Assembly (NCBI GenBank): GCA_910586965.1
Contig: CAJUMF010000048.1
Span: 1-22,165, forward strand
Direction of reading: 5' to 3'
Length of the DNA stretch: 22,165 nt
DNA from: an uncultured Dorea sp.
Lineage (GTDB): Bacteria > Bacillota > Clostridia > Lachnospirales > Lachnospiraceae
The notes below the pieces were generated by a model. That model ran no database searches. It worked only from the letters and a program-made list of their open reading frames with translations, and was not told where the DNA came from. Below are positions 16,108-22,165 of this stretch, piece by piece. Both the position numbers and the translations under genes were made by a program. Numbering within the stretch: the stretch's first letter is position 1; every line of letters begins with the position of its first letter.

Positions 16108-16136
16108 ATATTATCATACATACCAACATAAATCAA
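16108..16136 (-). promoter_or_regulatory. Promoter of the rhaB-gatZ operon
   Basis: Minus-strand TTGATT (16131-16136), a 17-bp spacer, then TAATAT (16108-16113) with TG one base upstream (extended -10). A perfect TATAAT overlaps at 16105-16110 but with a 20-bp spacer. The start near 16100 gives a leader of about 70 nt holding the direct repeats. Confidence 0.65.
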
Positions 16137-16185
16137 CTATTATTTTATTGTTTTTATGTGGTTTTCGTCTTTTTCTTAACAATAG

Positions 16186-16218
16186 CAGGACACAGCCTGC
16201 CAGACAGGCTGTGTCCTG
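16186..16218 (-). terminator. Perfect 14-bp stem-loop just after the mannitol-dehydrogenase-family gene
   Basis: Arms 16186-16199 and 16205-16218 are perfectly complementary (core GGACACAGCCTG) around a 5-nt loop, starting four bases after the stop codon. On the minus strand it is followed by GCTATTGTTAAG rather than a U-run. It is therefore a strong hairpin but not a textbook intrinsic terminator, and could also be a 3'-end stabiliser. It separates this gene from the rhaB promoter. Confidence 0.6.
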
Positions 16219-16222
16219 AAAT

Positions 16223-17833
16223 TTACCCGAGATATTTTTGAACCGTTGCCCGTACAGCCCCCGGTCCTTTAATCTCTTCCCTGAATATATCTTCAATCAG
16301 CTCTCCGATTCCAGCCTCATAAAGATTTATGAAAAATACATTCTCATTGGAGAGAATCCACTTAAGCTGGTCCGTAAGGCTTGACGGGTCTCCGATCACG
16401 ATATCGGCAAGCCTCTCCTGCATCTCTTTCGCCATCGGGTCCGGCGCAAGCTCGTAGGTTCCGCCTTTATCGTCAACCCCGAGAAGGTATCTGAGCCATC
16501 CTGCAATCGCCAGAGGGATTCCTATAAGCTTTTTTGCATCCCCGTACTTTTCCACATAAGCCTTTACCGTAACTCCAAAGCGCACGCCAAGACCCTGGGA
16601 GGAATCCGTACAAAGCCTCAGGCATGTATCCCCAAGATATGGGTTCGGGAATCTGTCCTGCATCAGCTCATCGAGGAATTTCTTCGGAGAGAGGATGACC
16701 GGATCCGGCACGACCTCCATCCCTTCCCCGTAGCCTACAAGATTTCCTAACTTTAACATATCCGCATCTTTCATCTCATCCGAGAAGAGGTCATACCCAA
16801 GCACGCATCCGTATGGTCCCAGCGCGGTATGGATAGGATTTAAGCACACAGTCACTTTCATCCTCTCGGACTTATTCACCGTGTCGCGGTCCGTCATATA
16901 CACGCCCGCTTTTTCCAGAGCCGGACGCCCGTTGGGGAAGTCGTCTTCAATGACAAGGTACTGCGGCCCTTCCGCATTTACAAAAGGCGCGATGTACGTC
17001 CTCTTGGAAGTGATCACCGGCTGCATGTCCTCCACGCCCGATGCCTCTAAAGCATCCGCGATTTTCTCGCTGGGCCTCGGCGTAATCTTATCGATCATCG
17101 TCCACGGGAAAGATATCTTTGCCTTATCGCTTACATAAGACACAAAGCCTTCATCCACAAAGCCGTTCTTTTCCCACTCCCTGGCCATGGTAAGCACAGA
17201 CTCGCTGAGCAGTTTCCCGTTCTGGGAGCAGTTGTCCATAGACACCAGGGCAAGGGGAGCTTTGTTCTTACGGTAGCGCTCGAAAAGCATCGCCGTGACA
17301 ATGGCCATAGCGCTGGTCGCCTTCTCCGGTCCTTCCTCGATATCCTTTTCTATGAATCCGAAAAACGTTCCGTCTGCTTTCTTTAAGGCATACCCTTTTT
17401 CCGTAATGGTAAAGGACACCATCTGAAGGCTTTCCGACGAAAAGATTTCTTTCAGGCGTTCCCAGGCCGCCCCGTCGCAGCTCTGGGCTTTCAGCGCCTC
17501 GGAAAGAGAACCGAGCACCCTTTTCTCCTGTGTGCCGTCGCTGTTGAGGATTACGCTCAGCACCAGGTTATCATAGGGGTCGTAGATCTTATCTACCACA
17601 TCATAGTCAAAAGACTCCACACAGGTAATCCCGCAGTCCATCTCGCTCTCTTCCAGCAACGTATCCGCAATCCCGCCGAGGAAGATACGGAAGATATTGC
17701 CGATTCCGAAATGCACCCATCTCGGATTCTCCTTTGCCGCCTTCGCTGCAGCCTCCACGTCATAGCCCGGGAGCTTGATTCCCGCTTTTTCCCAACTTTC
17801 CTGTTCTTTCAGTCCGCTTATTGTTAATTTCAT
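16223..17833 (-). CDS. Mannitol dehydrogenase-family long-chain oxidoreductase
   Basis: NAD-dependent polyol-specific long-chain dehydrogenase of 536 residues; the family includes mannitol 2-dehydrogenase, D-arabinitol 4-dehydrogenase, fructuronate and tagaturonate reductases. Features are the N-terminal FGIGNIFRIF (42-51), SMDNCSQNG (198-206), DKITPRP (248-254) and the catalytic segment KVTVCLNPIH (Lys326, Asn332, His335). The Lys-to-Asn spacing is one longer than the KLRxLNxxH form I recall for UxuB/MtlK, so this is a distinct subfamily. Two ATGs are adjacent (17836, 17833); the second is better spaced from AAAGGAG (7 versus 4). It follows the FGGY kinase by 44 nt, which suggests polyol oxidation to a ketose that the kinase phosphorylates. 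Uronate reduction is less likely without uxu/uxa genes. Confidence 0.85.
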   Translation of the reverse strand: MKLTISGLKEQESWEKAGIKLPGYDVEAAAKAAKENPRWVHFGIGNIFRIFLGGIADTLLEESEMDCGITCVESFDYDVVDKIYDPYDNLVLSVILNSDGTQEKRVLGSLSEALKAQSCDGAAWERLKEIFSSESLQMVSFTITEKGYALKKADGTFFGFIEKDIEEGPEKATSAMAIVTAMLFERYRKNKAPLALVSMDNCSQNGKLLSESVLTMAREWEKNGFVDEGFVSYVSDKAKISFPWTMIDKITPRPSEKIADALEASGVEDMQPVITSKRTYIAPFVNAEGPQYLVIEDDFPNGRPALEKAGVYMTDRDTVNKSERMKVTVCLNPIHTALGPYGCVLGYDLFSDEMKDADMLKLGNLVGYGEGMEVVPDPVILSPKKFLDELMQDRFPNPYLGDTCLRLCTDSSQGLGVRFGVTVKAYVEKYGDAKKLIGIPLAIAGWLRYLLGVDDKGGTYELAPDPMAKEMQERLADIVIGDPSSLTDQLKWILSNENVFFINLYEAGIGELIEDIFREEIKGPGAVRATVQKYLG

Positions 17834-17877
17834 CATCTATCTCCTTTATATCGACTGTGGTCTTTGTTACCGAAAAA

Positions 17878-19410
17878 TCAGCGCGCCTTTGTCAGGTCCT
17901 TCATATCATCTTTCAGATGATTATAGATGCTCTTGTACAGCCGGAAATACTCGTTGTATTTCTCATGATTCTCTTTATCCGGCATAATCTTGTCGTCCAG
18001 CACCTGCCATTTTTTCACTTCTTCGTAGGTCAAAAGCCCGGTTCCGATTCCCGCCAGCATGACGTCTCCCATATTGGCCTCCACGTCGTAGATGGGGCAT
18101 ACGACCGGATATCCTGTCACATCCGCAAATATCTGCCTCCATACTTTTGACTTTGTGACGCCTCCGGCAATGAGGATATATTCTCCCAAGTCTTCCCCCG
18201 TAGCCTCCATGGCATCTCTGAGGCAATAGGCAACCGCCTCAAGGAACGCCCGGTACAGATGCCCTTTTGTGTGCGCCAGGGAAAGCCCCACGATGGTTCC
18301 TTTCGCGTCGGAATCCCACACCGGGCTCCTCTCCCCCATGAAATACGGAAGGACTACAAGCCCCTCGCTGCCCGCCGGAATCTTTTCCGCCTGTCCGTTC
18401 AGCACGTCGTACATGCTCGGTCCGCCGTTCTTCTGGTTCTCAATCTCCCACTGGCACAGCGTATTCCGGAACCACTTTACGATTGCCCCTGCCGTGTTGC
18501 CGCCCGCAAAGTAGTAGGAAAGATTTTTAGCGTCATACAGATAAGGCCACACGATTAAGCCTTTGCCGTTTACCGGCTTGTCGGAAATCAGCGCTCCGCA
18601 CATGGAAGTCCCGATAGCCGCCGCGTACACGCCGGATTCGAATACGCCAAGCCCGATATTGGCAGCCCCGCAGTCAATCCCGCTGGCGATGACCGGGATT
18701 CCTTCCCATAATCCTAAGTCTTCTGCGCTTTCTTTTGTCATCCCGCCTACCACGTCGGTAGACTCCACAATCCGCTGCGGCATCATGGAAACCGGGATTC
18801 CCATAGCCTCAAGAAGTTCTTTTGACCATTCGCGCCTGTTCATATCAAAGATGCCCCCGATATTCCCCGCCGACGAATAGTCGATTGCAATCTCGCCCGT
18901 CAATCTGTATATCACATAATCGTTGGGAGGGAGGAAGAGCTTTGTCTTCGCCCAGTTCTCCGGCTCATGGTTCTTCATCCAGAGAATCTTCGTGTACCCG
19001 TAATAGGGGTCTGCGCCGTTGTGGGTAATCTCAAGGAGTTTCTCCTCCCCGATATTGTCAAGCACCCACTTTGTCTCCTCGTCTGCCCTTCTGTCCATCC
19101 AGATCATGCACGGGCGGACCGGTTTCATCTCTTCATCAAGCGGGATGCCGGAGCCGCCGTACAGGCCGCTGATAGCGATTCCTTTCACATCCTCTTTTGC
19201 AACTCCTGCCTCAGCCGCTTTCGCGACACAGTTACGGATAGACGTCTTTGTCGCCTCATACCATACGTCGGGCCACTGTTCCGCATACAACGGCTTTGGC
19301 GTCAGCACGTCATATTCCTGAAGGTCCTGGGAAATCAGCTTTCCGTTCGTATCCATCATAATCGTCTTAGTTCCTGATGTTCCAATGTCTGTTCCCAATA
19401 AATAGTTCAT
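17878..19410 (-). CDS. FGGY carbohydrate kinase 1 (xylulokinase-like)
   Basis: ATP-dependent sugar kinase of 510 residues. The phosphate loop is GTDIGTSGTK (6-15), the catalytic base is Asp246 (GIDCGAAN), and the C-terminal domain shows IGTSMCG, VLPYFMGERSPVWDSDAKG and AGGVTKS. The position equivalent to GQMHG of xylulokinase reads SGLYGGSG (81-88), so substrate specificity is uncertain. The adjacent long-chain polyol dehydrogenase makes a ketopentose or ketohexose such as D-xylulose a reasonable guess. I chose the ATG at 19410, seven bases after GGAG; in-frame ATGs at 19416 and 19440 have poor or no ribosome sites. It is transcribed from the promoter at 19473-19501 and is the first gene after the ROK regulator. 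Confidence 0.88.
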   Translation of the reverse strand: MNYLLGTDIGTSGTKTIMMDTNGKLISQDLQEYDVLTPKPLYAEQWPDVWYEATKTSIRNCVAKAAEAGVAKEDVKGIAISGLYGGSGIPLDEEMKPVRPCMIWMDRRADEETKWVLDNIGEEKLLEITHNGADPYYGYTKILWMKNHEPENWAKTKLFLPPNDYVIYRLTGEIAIDYSSAGNIGGIFDMNRREWSKELLEAMGIPVSMMPQRIVESTDVVGGMTKESAEDLGLWEGIPVIASGIDCGAANIGLGVFESGVYAAAIGTSMCGALISDKPVNGKGLIVWPYLYDAKNLSYYFAGGNTAGAIVKWFRNTLCQWEIENQKNGGPSMYDVLNGQAEKIPAGSEGLVVLPYFMGERSPVWDSDAKGTIVGLSLAHTKGHLYRAFLEAVAYCLRDAMEATGEDLGEYILIAGGVTKSKVWRQIFADVTGYPVVCPIYDVEANMGDVMLAGIGTGLLTYEEVKKWQVLDDKIMPDKENHEKYNEYFRLYKSIYNHLKDDMKDLTKAR

Positions 19411-19439
19411 TGCCATTCTCCTGTTTTTTGATTTTTCCA

Positions 19440-19463
19440 TTTTTAAAAATACGTTTTATAAAA
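19440..19463. promoter_or_regulatory. Pair of AT palindromes in the kinase-1 leader, possible operator
   Basis: Two perfect 10-bp palindromes, TTTTTAAAAA (19440-19449) and TTTTATAAAA (19454-19463), lie just downstream of the predicted transcription start. AT-rich palindromes here could bind the adjacent ROK repressor, but such runs are also common by chance in AT-rich leaders. Confidence 0.3.
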
Positions 19464-19472
19464 GTCATTTAT

Positions 19473-19501
19473 ATAATACCTCTAAAAAAGGATTCTGTCA
19501 A
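19473..19501 (-). promoter_or_regulatory. Sigma-A promoter of the kinase-1 operon, nested in the ROK terminator
   Basis: Minus-strand TTGACA (19496-19501), then exactly 17 bp, then TATTAT (19473-19478). The -35 is consensus and lies in the loop and start of the second arm of the upstream terminator hairpin; the spacer contains its T-tract. The predicted start near 19466 gives a leader of about 57 nt. Confidence 0.8.
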
Positions 19502-19513
19502 TTTGCAGAATCC
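19484..19513 (-). terminator. Intrinsic terminator of the ROK regulator gene
   Basis: Perfect 8-bp stem GGATTCTG/CAGAATCC (19490-19513) with an 8-nt loop, followed on the minus strand by TTTTTT (19484-19489). It ends the ROK transcript 53 bases after its stop codon. The rest of the 156-bp gap holds the kinase-1 promoter. Confidence 0.85.
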
Positions 19514-19566
19514 CAAAATTATCGTTCCTATTTTTAGTTATATTGCACAATAGCTGATTTTTTTAT

Positions 19567-20706
19567 CTAAATTCCGTCCATAAATTCTTCGACAAAATAG
19601 ATGGCTGCTCCGGCAGAGCACTCCTCCCCCTTGTATTGCGACACATACAGATAATCCTGCGACTTGTCTCCGAAAGGGTTCTTCTCATCCACCCTCTCTC
19701 TCAGCTCGCCCATATATTCCCCGATATATTTTCCTACATAGCCTCCCAGTATAATATCCACGGCAAAGACCATCCTCATATTGTGGATTGCCGTGGACAG
19801 ATTCCCAAGATACACATCCCAGAGTCCTGCCGCCGTCTCATCGCCGTCTTTCAGTTTCTGAAAAAATTCTTCCAGATTCCCGTTGGTATACCAGTCCAGC
19901 TTTTCCGTCTTGCACACCGTCTCCAGGCAGCCCCGCTTGCCGCAGTAGCACAGCTCGCCGCCCTCCTGGACAACGGTCATATGCCCCAGCTCGCCGCCCT
20001 TGTACTCGATGCCGCCGAATAATTTGTTGTTCATGATAATAGCGCCGCCGATGCTGTTGCTCAGGCTGATGTAAAAAGCCTCCGGGCTCTTATTGTTATG
20101 CCATGCCGTGATGCGCCCCGCCGCATGGGAATCATGAAAAATCCTGCTCTTATACGGAATATACTTTGCAATCTCATCTTTCGTCTTGCCGGTAAACCCG
20201 AGGGTCTTGCCGTATACAACATGTGAGCCGTCGCTTGACACCAGTCCGGGGACCGAGACTCCCACGCCCAAAAGATCCCGGTCCTTTATCCCGGCCTTTT
20301 CTTTCACCGCCTCTACCGACTCTCCAATCTCCTTCAGATATGTGTCGTCATCCAGATTAAACTTCACCTTCCGCCGGATTTCCCCAAGGACGTCCCCGGC
20401 AAGGTCAAGGGCTACCACATTCATATGATGGGCCGATATATATACCCCTATGGCCTGTTTTGCCCCTTTTATATAAGTATACGCCGTGGCGTTTCGCCCT
20501 CCGGTGTTTTTTATCTGCTGCGAATCGTCAATAAGCCCCCGCTCCTTTAAGTTCTCAAGATTCTGTGTGACTGTCGGAAGGCTCAACTGCAATGCAACAA
20601 CAATATCCTGTTTTGACACCGGCCCGTGAGAGCGGATATGCTGATAGATCATCTGCCTGTTTTTAATTTTAATCTCGTTTACGCTTAGTTTTCCTGTTTG
20701 CATCAT
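19567..20706 (-). CDS. ROK-family transcriptional repressor (NagC/XylR-like)
   Basis: Regulator of 379 residues. The N-terminal winged helix-turn-helix (about 15-62) shows GPVSKQDIVVALQLSLPTV. The ROK domain follows, with the zinc motif GELGHM...CYCGKRGCLE (His242, Cys253, Cys255, Cys260), Asp192 in HDSHAAG and SVPGLV (151-156). The extra N-terminal DNA-binding domain marks it as a XylR/NagC-type repressor rather than a sugar kinase. It is monocistronic, with a promoter at 20738-20766 and a terminator at 19484-19513. It sits between an ABC transporter operon and the kinase/polyol-dehydrogenase pair, so it probably controls one or both in response to the imported sugar. Two adjacent ATGs (20706, 20703) make the exact start ambiguous by one codon. 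Confidence 0.92.
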   Translation of the reverse strand: MMQTGKLSVNEIKIKNRQMIYQHIRSHGPVSKQDIVVALQLSLPTVTQNLENLKERGLIDDSQQIKNTGGRNATAYTYIKGAKQAIGVYISAHHMNVVALDLAGDVLGEIRRKVKFNLDDDTYLKEIGESVEAVKEKAGIKDRDLLGVGVSVPGLVSSDGSHVVYGKTLGFTGKTKDEIAKYIPYKSRIFHDSHAAGRITAWHNNKSPEAFYISLSNSIGGAIIMNNKLFGGIEYKGGELGHMTVVQEGGELCYCGKRGCLETVCKTEKLDWYTNGNLEEFFQKLKDGDETAAGLWDVYLGNLSTAIHNMRMVFAVDIILGGYVGKYIGEYMGELRERVDEKNPFGDKSQDYLYVSQYKGEECSAGAAIYFVEEFMDGI

Positions 20707-20737
20707 TCACTACCTGCTCAAAAATATCTGTATTGTT

Positions 20738-20766
20738 ATTATAATCCTCAATCCCACACAAATCAA
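20738..20766 (-). promoter_or_regulatory. Sigma-A promoter of the ROK regulator
   Basis: Minus-strand TTGATT (20761-20766), 17 bp, then a consensus TATAAT (20738-20743). It begins 10 bp beyond the preceding terminator's T-tract. The leader is about 25 nt, with AGG shortly before the ATG. Confidence 0.8.
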
Positions 20767-20776
20767 CACATTTATG

Positions 20777-20810
20777 AAAAATCCCGACAAATGCCACATT
20801 TGCCGGGATT
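20777..20810 (-). terminator. Intrinsic terminator of the right-hand ABC transporter operon
   Basis: Fourteen-bp stem (arms 20780-20793 and 20797-20810; core AATCCCG/CGGGATT) with one G-U pair and a 3-nt loop, followed on the minus strand by TTTTT. It starts 21 bases after the permease stop, so the permease is the last gene of its operon. Confidence 0.9.
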
Positions 20811-20831
20811 ATAAATTCCTTACTTAAAATA

Positions 20832-21785
20832 CTAGTTCTGCTGCTTTTTATTCTGCAGACAATCAAACCCAACTGCAAGGGCAAGTACGACACCCATGAC
20901 AATCTTCTGTACATAGGAGTTGACATTCATAAGCACCATACCGTTCTTCAATGCGCCGATGATGAATGTACCTGCCACAACGCCCGACATCTTTCCAAGT
21001 CCGCCCGTGATGGACACGCCGCCCAAAACAACGCAGGTGATAACCTCGAACTCGAATCCGTCCGCACCGGAAGTTGCATTACCGGATGCGGTACGCGACA
21101 GCATGACGATACCGGCAAGTCCTGCGAAAAATCCCGAGATTGCAAATACAAGGTATTTAATCCTTCCTACACGGATACCGGAAAGCTTGGCAGCCTCCAC
21201 ATTACCGCCTACTGCGTAGAAGTAACGTCCGAAATAAGTCTTGTTCAGGATAAAGGAGCCGATTGCGAAACAGATGATCATGATGATTACCGGAATCGGG
21301 ATAACCCATATGTAACCCTGGCCAATCATCTCAAATCCCTTCGGGAGCCCGCTAATCGGCATACCGCCGCAGATAATGAGCGCCAATCCATAGAACGCTG
21401 TCTGGGATGCATAGGTAGCAATGATCGCCGGGATGCCCACCGTCGATACCATGAAACCATTGAGAACTCCGATAAGCGTCGCCGCAGCGATGGATATCAG
21501 CACTGCAACTACCGGGTTGACTCCCATATTTACCATCATATACGCACAGATAATATTTACAAAAGAAATAATCGTACCTGTGGAAAGGTCGATGTCGCCA
21601 AGCAGGATGACGAATGTCATACCGATGGATGCGATACCGTACATGGATACCTGCCGCAGCAGCGTAAGCAGGTTATTGGGGTTGATAAATCTGGGATTTG
21701 CAGCCGTGAAGACAACAACCAGTACCAAAAGCACGACCCAGATTGCCTTATCTTTTATTTGATTTACTACTTTATTCTCTTTCAT
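20832..21785 (-). CDS. Sugar ABC transporter permease, RbsC-like
   Basis: Membrane permease of 317 residues of the ribose/xylose family, largely hydrophobic with about eight to ten membrane segments. Motifs are GDIDLSTG (63-70), GGNVEAAKLSGI (193-204) and GGVSITGGLG (255-264). It starts six bases after the ATPase stop, with AAGGTG before the ATG. Being followed directly by a terminator, its binding-protein gene must lie upstream, beyond the right edge, or elsewhere. It is a different subfamily member from the left permease. Regulator and catabolic neighbours suggest uptake of the polyol or ketose used by the kinase-1/dehydrogenase pair. Confidence 0.92.
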   Translation of the reverse strand: MKENKVVNQIKDKAIWVVLLVLVVVFTAANPRFINPNNLLTLLRQVSMYGIASIGMTFVILLGDIDLSTGTIISFVNIICAYMMVNMGVNPVVAVLISIAAATLIGVLNGFMVSTVGIPAIIATYASQTAFYGLALIICGGMPISGLPKGFEMIGQGYIWVIPIPVIIMIICFAIGSFILNKTYFGRYFYAVGGNVEAAKLSGIRVGRIKYLVFAISGFFAGLAGIVMLSRTASGNATSGADGFEFEVITCVVLGGVSITGGLGKMSGVVAGTFIIGALKNGMVLMNVNSYVQKIVMGVVLALAVGFDCLQNKKQQN

Positions 21786-21791
21786 ATCACC

Positions 21792-22165
21792 TTAGACCTC
21801 CTCAACATTGGCTGCTGATGCAAACGCCATAATCCTCTCCTGGCTGAACTCATCTTTGCTGAGTTCCCCGGTCATGTCGCCCTCTGCCAGTACAATAATC
21901 CGGTCGGACATACCCATCAGTTCCTCCATCTCGGAAGAAATCATCAGGATTGCCTTTCCTTCTTTCTCTACTAAGTCATTCATTAATTTGTATATCTCGT
22001 ATTTTGCGCCTACATCGATACCACGCGTAGGTTCGTCGAAAATAATCAGCTCCGAATCAGCCGCAAGCCATCTGCCAAGGATTACCTTCTGCTGATTGCC
22101 GCCGCTTAAGTTGAGTCTTTCCAAAGTTAGTTGAAAATGTGTTTTTTTCCAGATGAAAAAGTGGT
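21792..22165 (-). CDS. Sugar ABC transporter ATP-binding protein, C-terminal part (5' end outside window)
   Basis: C-terminal part of an RbsA/MglA-type ATPase: the second nucleotide-binding domain from signature LSGGNQQK through IIFDEPTRGIDVGAK and ISSEMEEL to the C-terminus. The frame stays open to the right edge. The last ~13 codons at the edge (residues such as HFFIWKKTH) do not look like the usual lead-in (KTPS...) to this signature, while everything from ERLNLSGG onward does. The gap to the permease is six bases. Confidence 0.88.
   Translation of the reverse strand, partial: HFFIWKKTHFQLTLERLNLSGGNQQKVILGRWLAADSELIIFDEPTRGIDVGAKYEIYKLMNDLVEKEGKAILMISSEMEELMGMSDRIIVLAEGDMTGELSKDEFSQERIMAFASAANVEEV

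Noticed and set aside
16032..16136. Upstream ATG starts for rhaB
   Set aside because: They lie in the promoter and repeat region without a ribosome site; the GTG at 16031 is preceded by AAAGGGG and aligns with RhaB N-termini.
19440..19470. Catabolite-responsive (cre) element in the kinase-1 leader
   Set aside because: The ACGT-containing AT stretch does not match the cre consensus at the key TG and CA positions.
1..22165. CRISPR array, tRNA/rRNA genes, prophage or a classical insertion sequence
   Set aside because: No regularly spaced repeats, no tRNA-like cloverleaf noticed, no structural phage genes, and no transposase with paired terminal repeats seen on reading both strands.

Overview
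The window reads as accessory carbohydrate metabolism from an anaerobic Bacillota, most likely a gut Lachnospiraceae/Clostridia member. This is inference from strong AGGAGG-type ribosome binding sites, near-consensus sigma-A promoters, mid-range base composition, RbsA/RbsC-type sugar ABC parts, and a PD-(D/E)XK 'Rpn' putative transposase of a kind common in Lachnospiraceae. I see no rRNA, tRNA, CRISPR, phage or plasmid genes. All 19 supported genes lie on the minus strand, so transcription runs from high to low coordinates; gene density is high and no gene-free stretch exceeds 300 bp.

Right to left: (1) 22165-20832, the end of an ABC operon (partial ATPase, permease) closed by an intrinsic terminator. 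(2) 20706-19567, a ROK repressor with its own promoter and terminator. (3) 19410-16223, an FGGY kinase and a long-chain mannitol-dehydrogenase-family oxidoreductase. This is the gene pair expected for polyol oxidation followed by ketose phosphorylation, as in D-arabinitol use. (4) 16031-8291, a tightly spaced seven-gene operon: rhamnulokinase, class II (FucA/RhaD-type) aldolase, DeoR regulator, GatY-type aldolase, a second FGGY kinase, GatD-type dehydrogenase, GatZ/KbaZ. It combines a deoxyhexulose branch (kinase plus aldolase) with a tagatose/galactitol-type branch that shows no PTS and no PfkB kinase here. (5) 8024-6882, a lone Rpn-type nuclease gene. (6) 6728-1, a LacI-type regulator followed by ABC ATPase, ABC permease, two tandem paralogous zinc dehydrogenases and an amidohydrolase-2 protein that runs off the left edge.

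Regulation is unusually legible. Two related 20-bp operator-like palindromes sit in front of the LacI gene and in front of the transport operon. The LacI gene, the ROK gene and the first kinase each have a -35/-10 pair with 17-bp spacing. A 22-bp-phased direct repeat lies between the promoter and start of the DeoR-containing operon. One promoter has its -35 box inside the terminator of the preceding gene.

Most worth follow-up: the LacI-controlled dehydrogenase-pair/amidohydrolase operon with no binding-protein gene in the visible part; the PTS-less GatY/GatZ/GatD/FGGY-kinase route; and the two FGGY kinases that lack the xylulokinase substrate motif.
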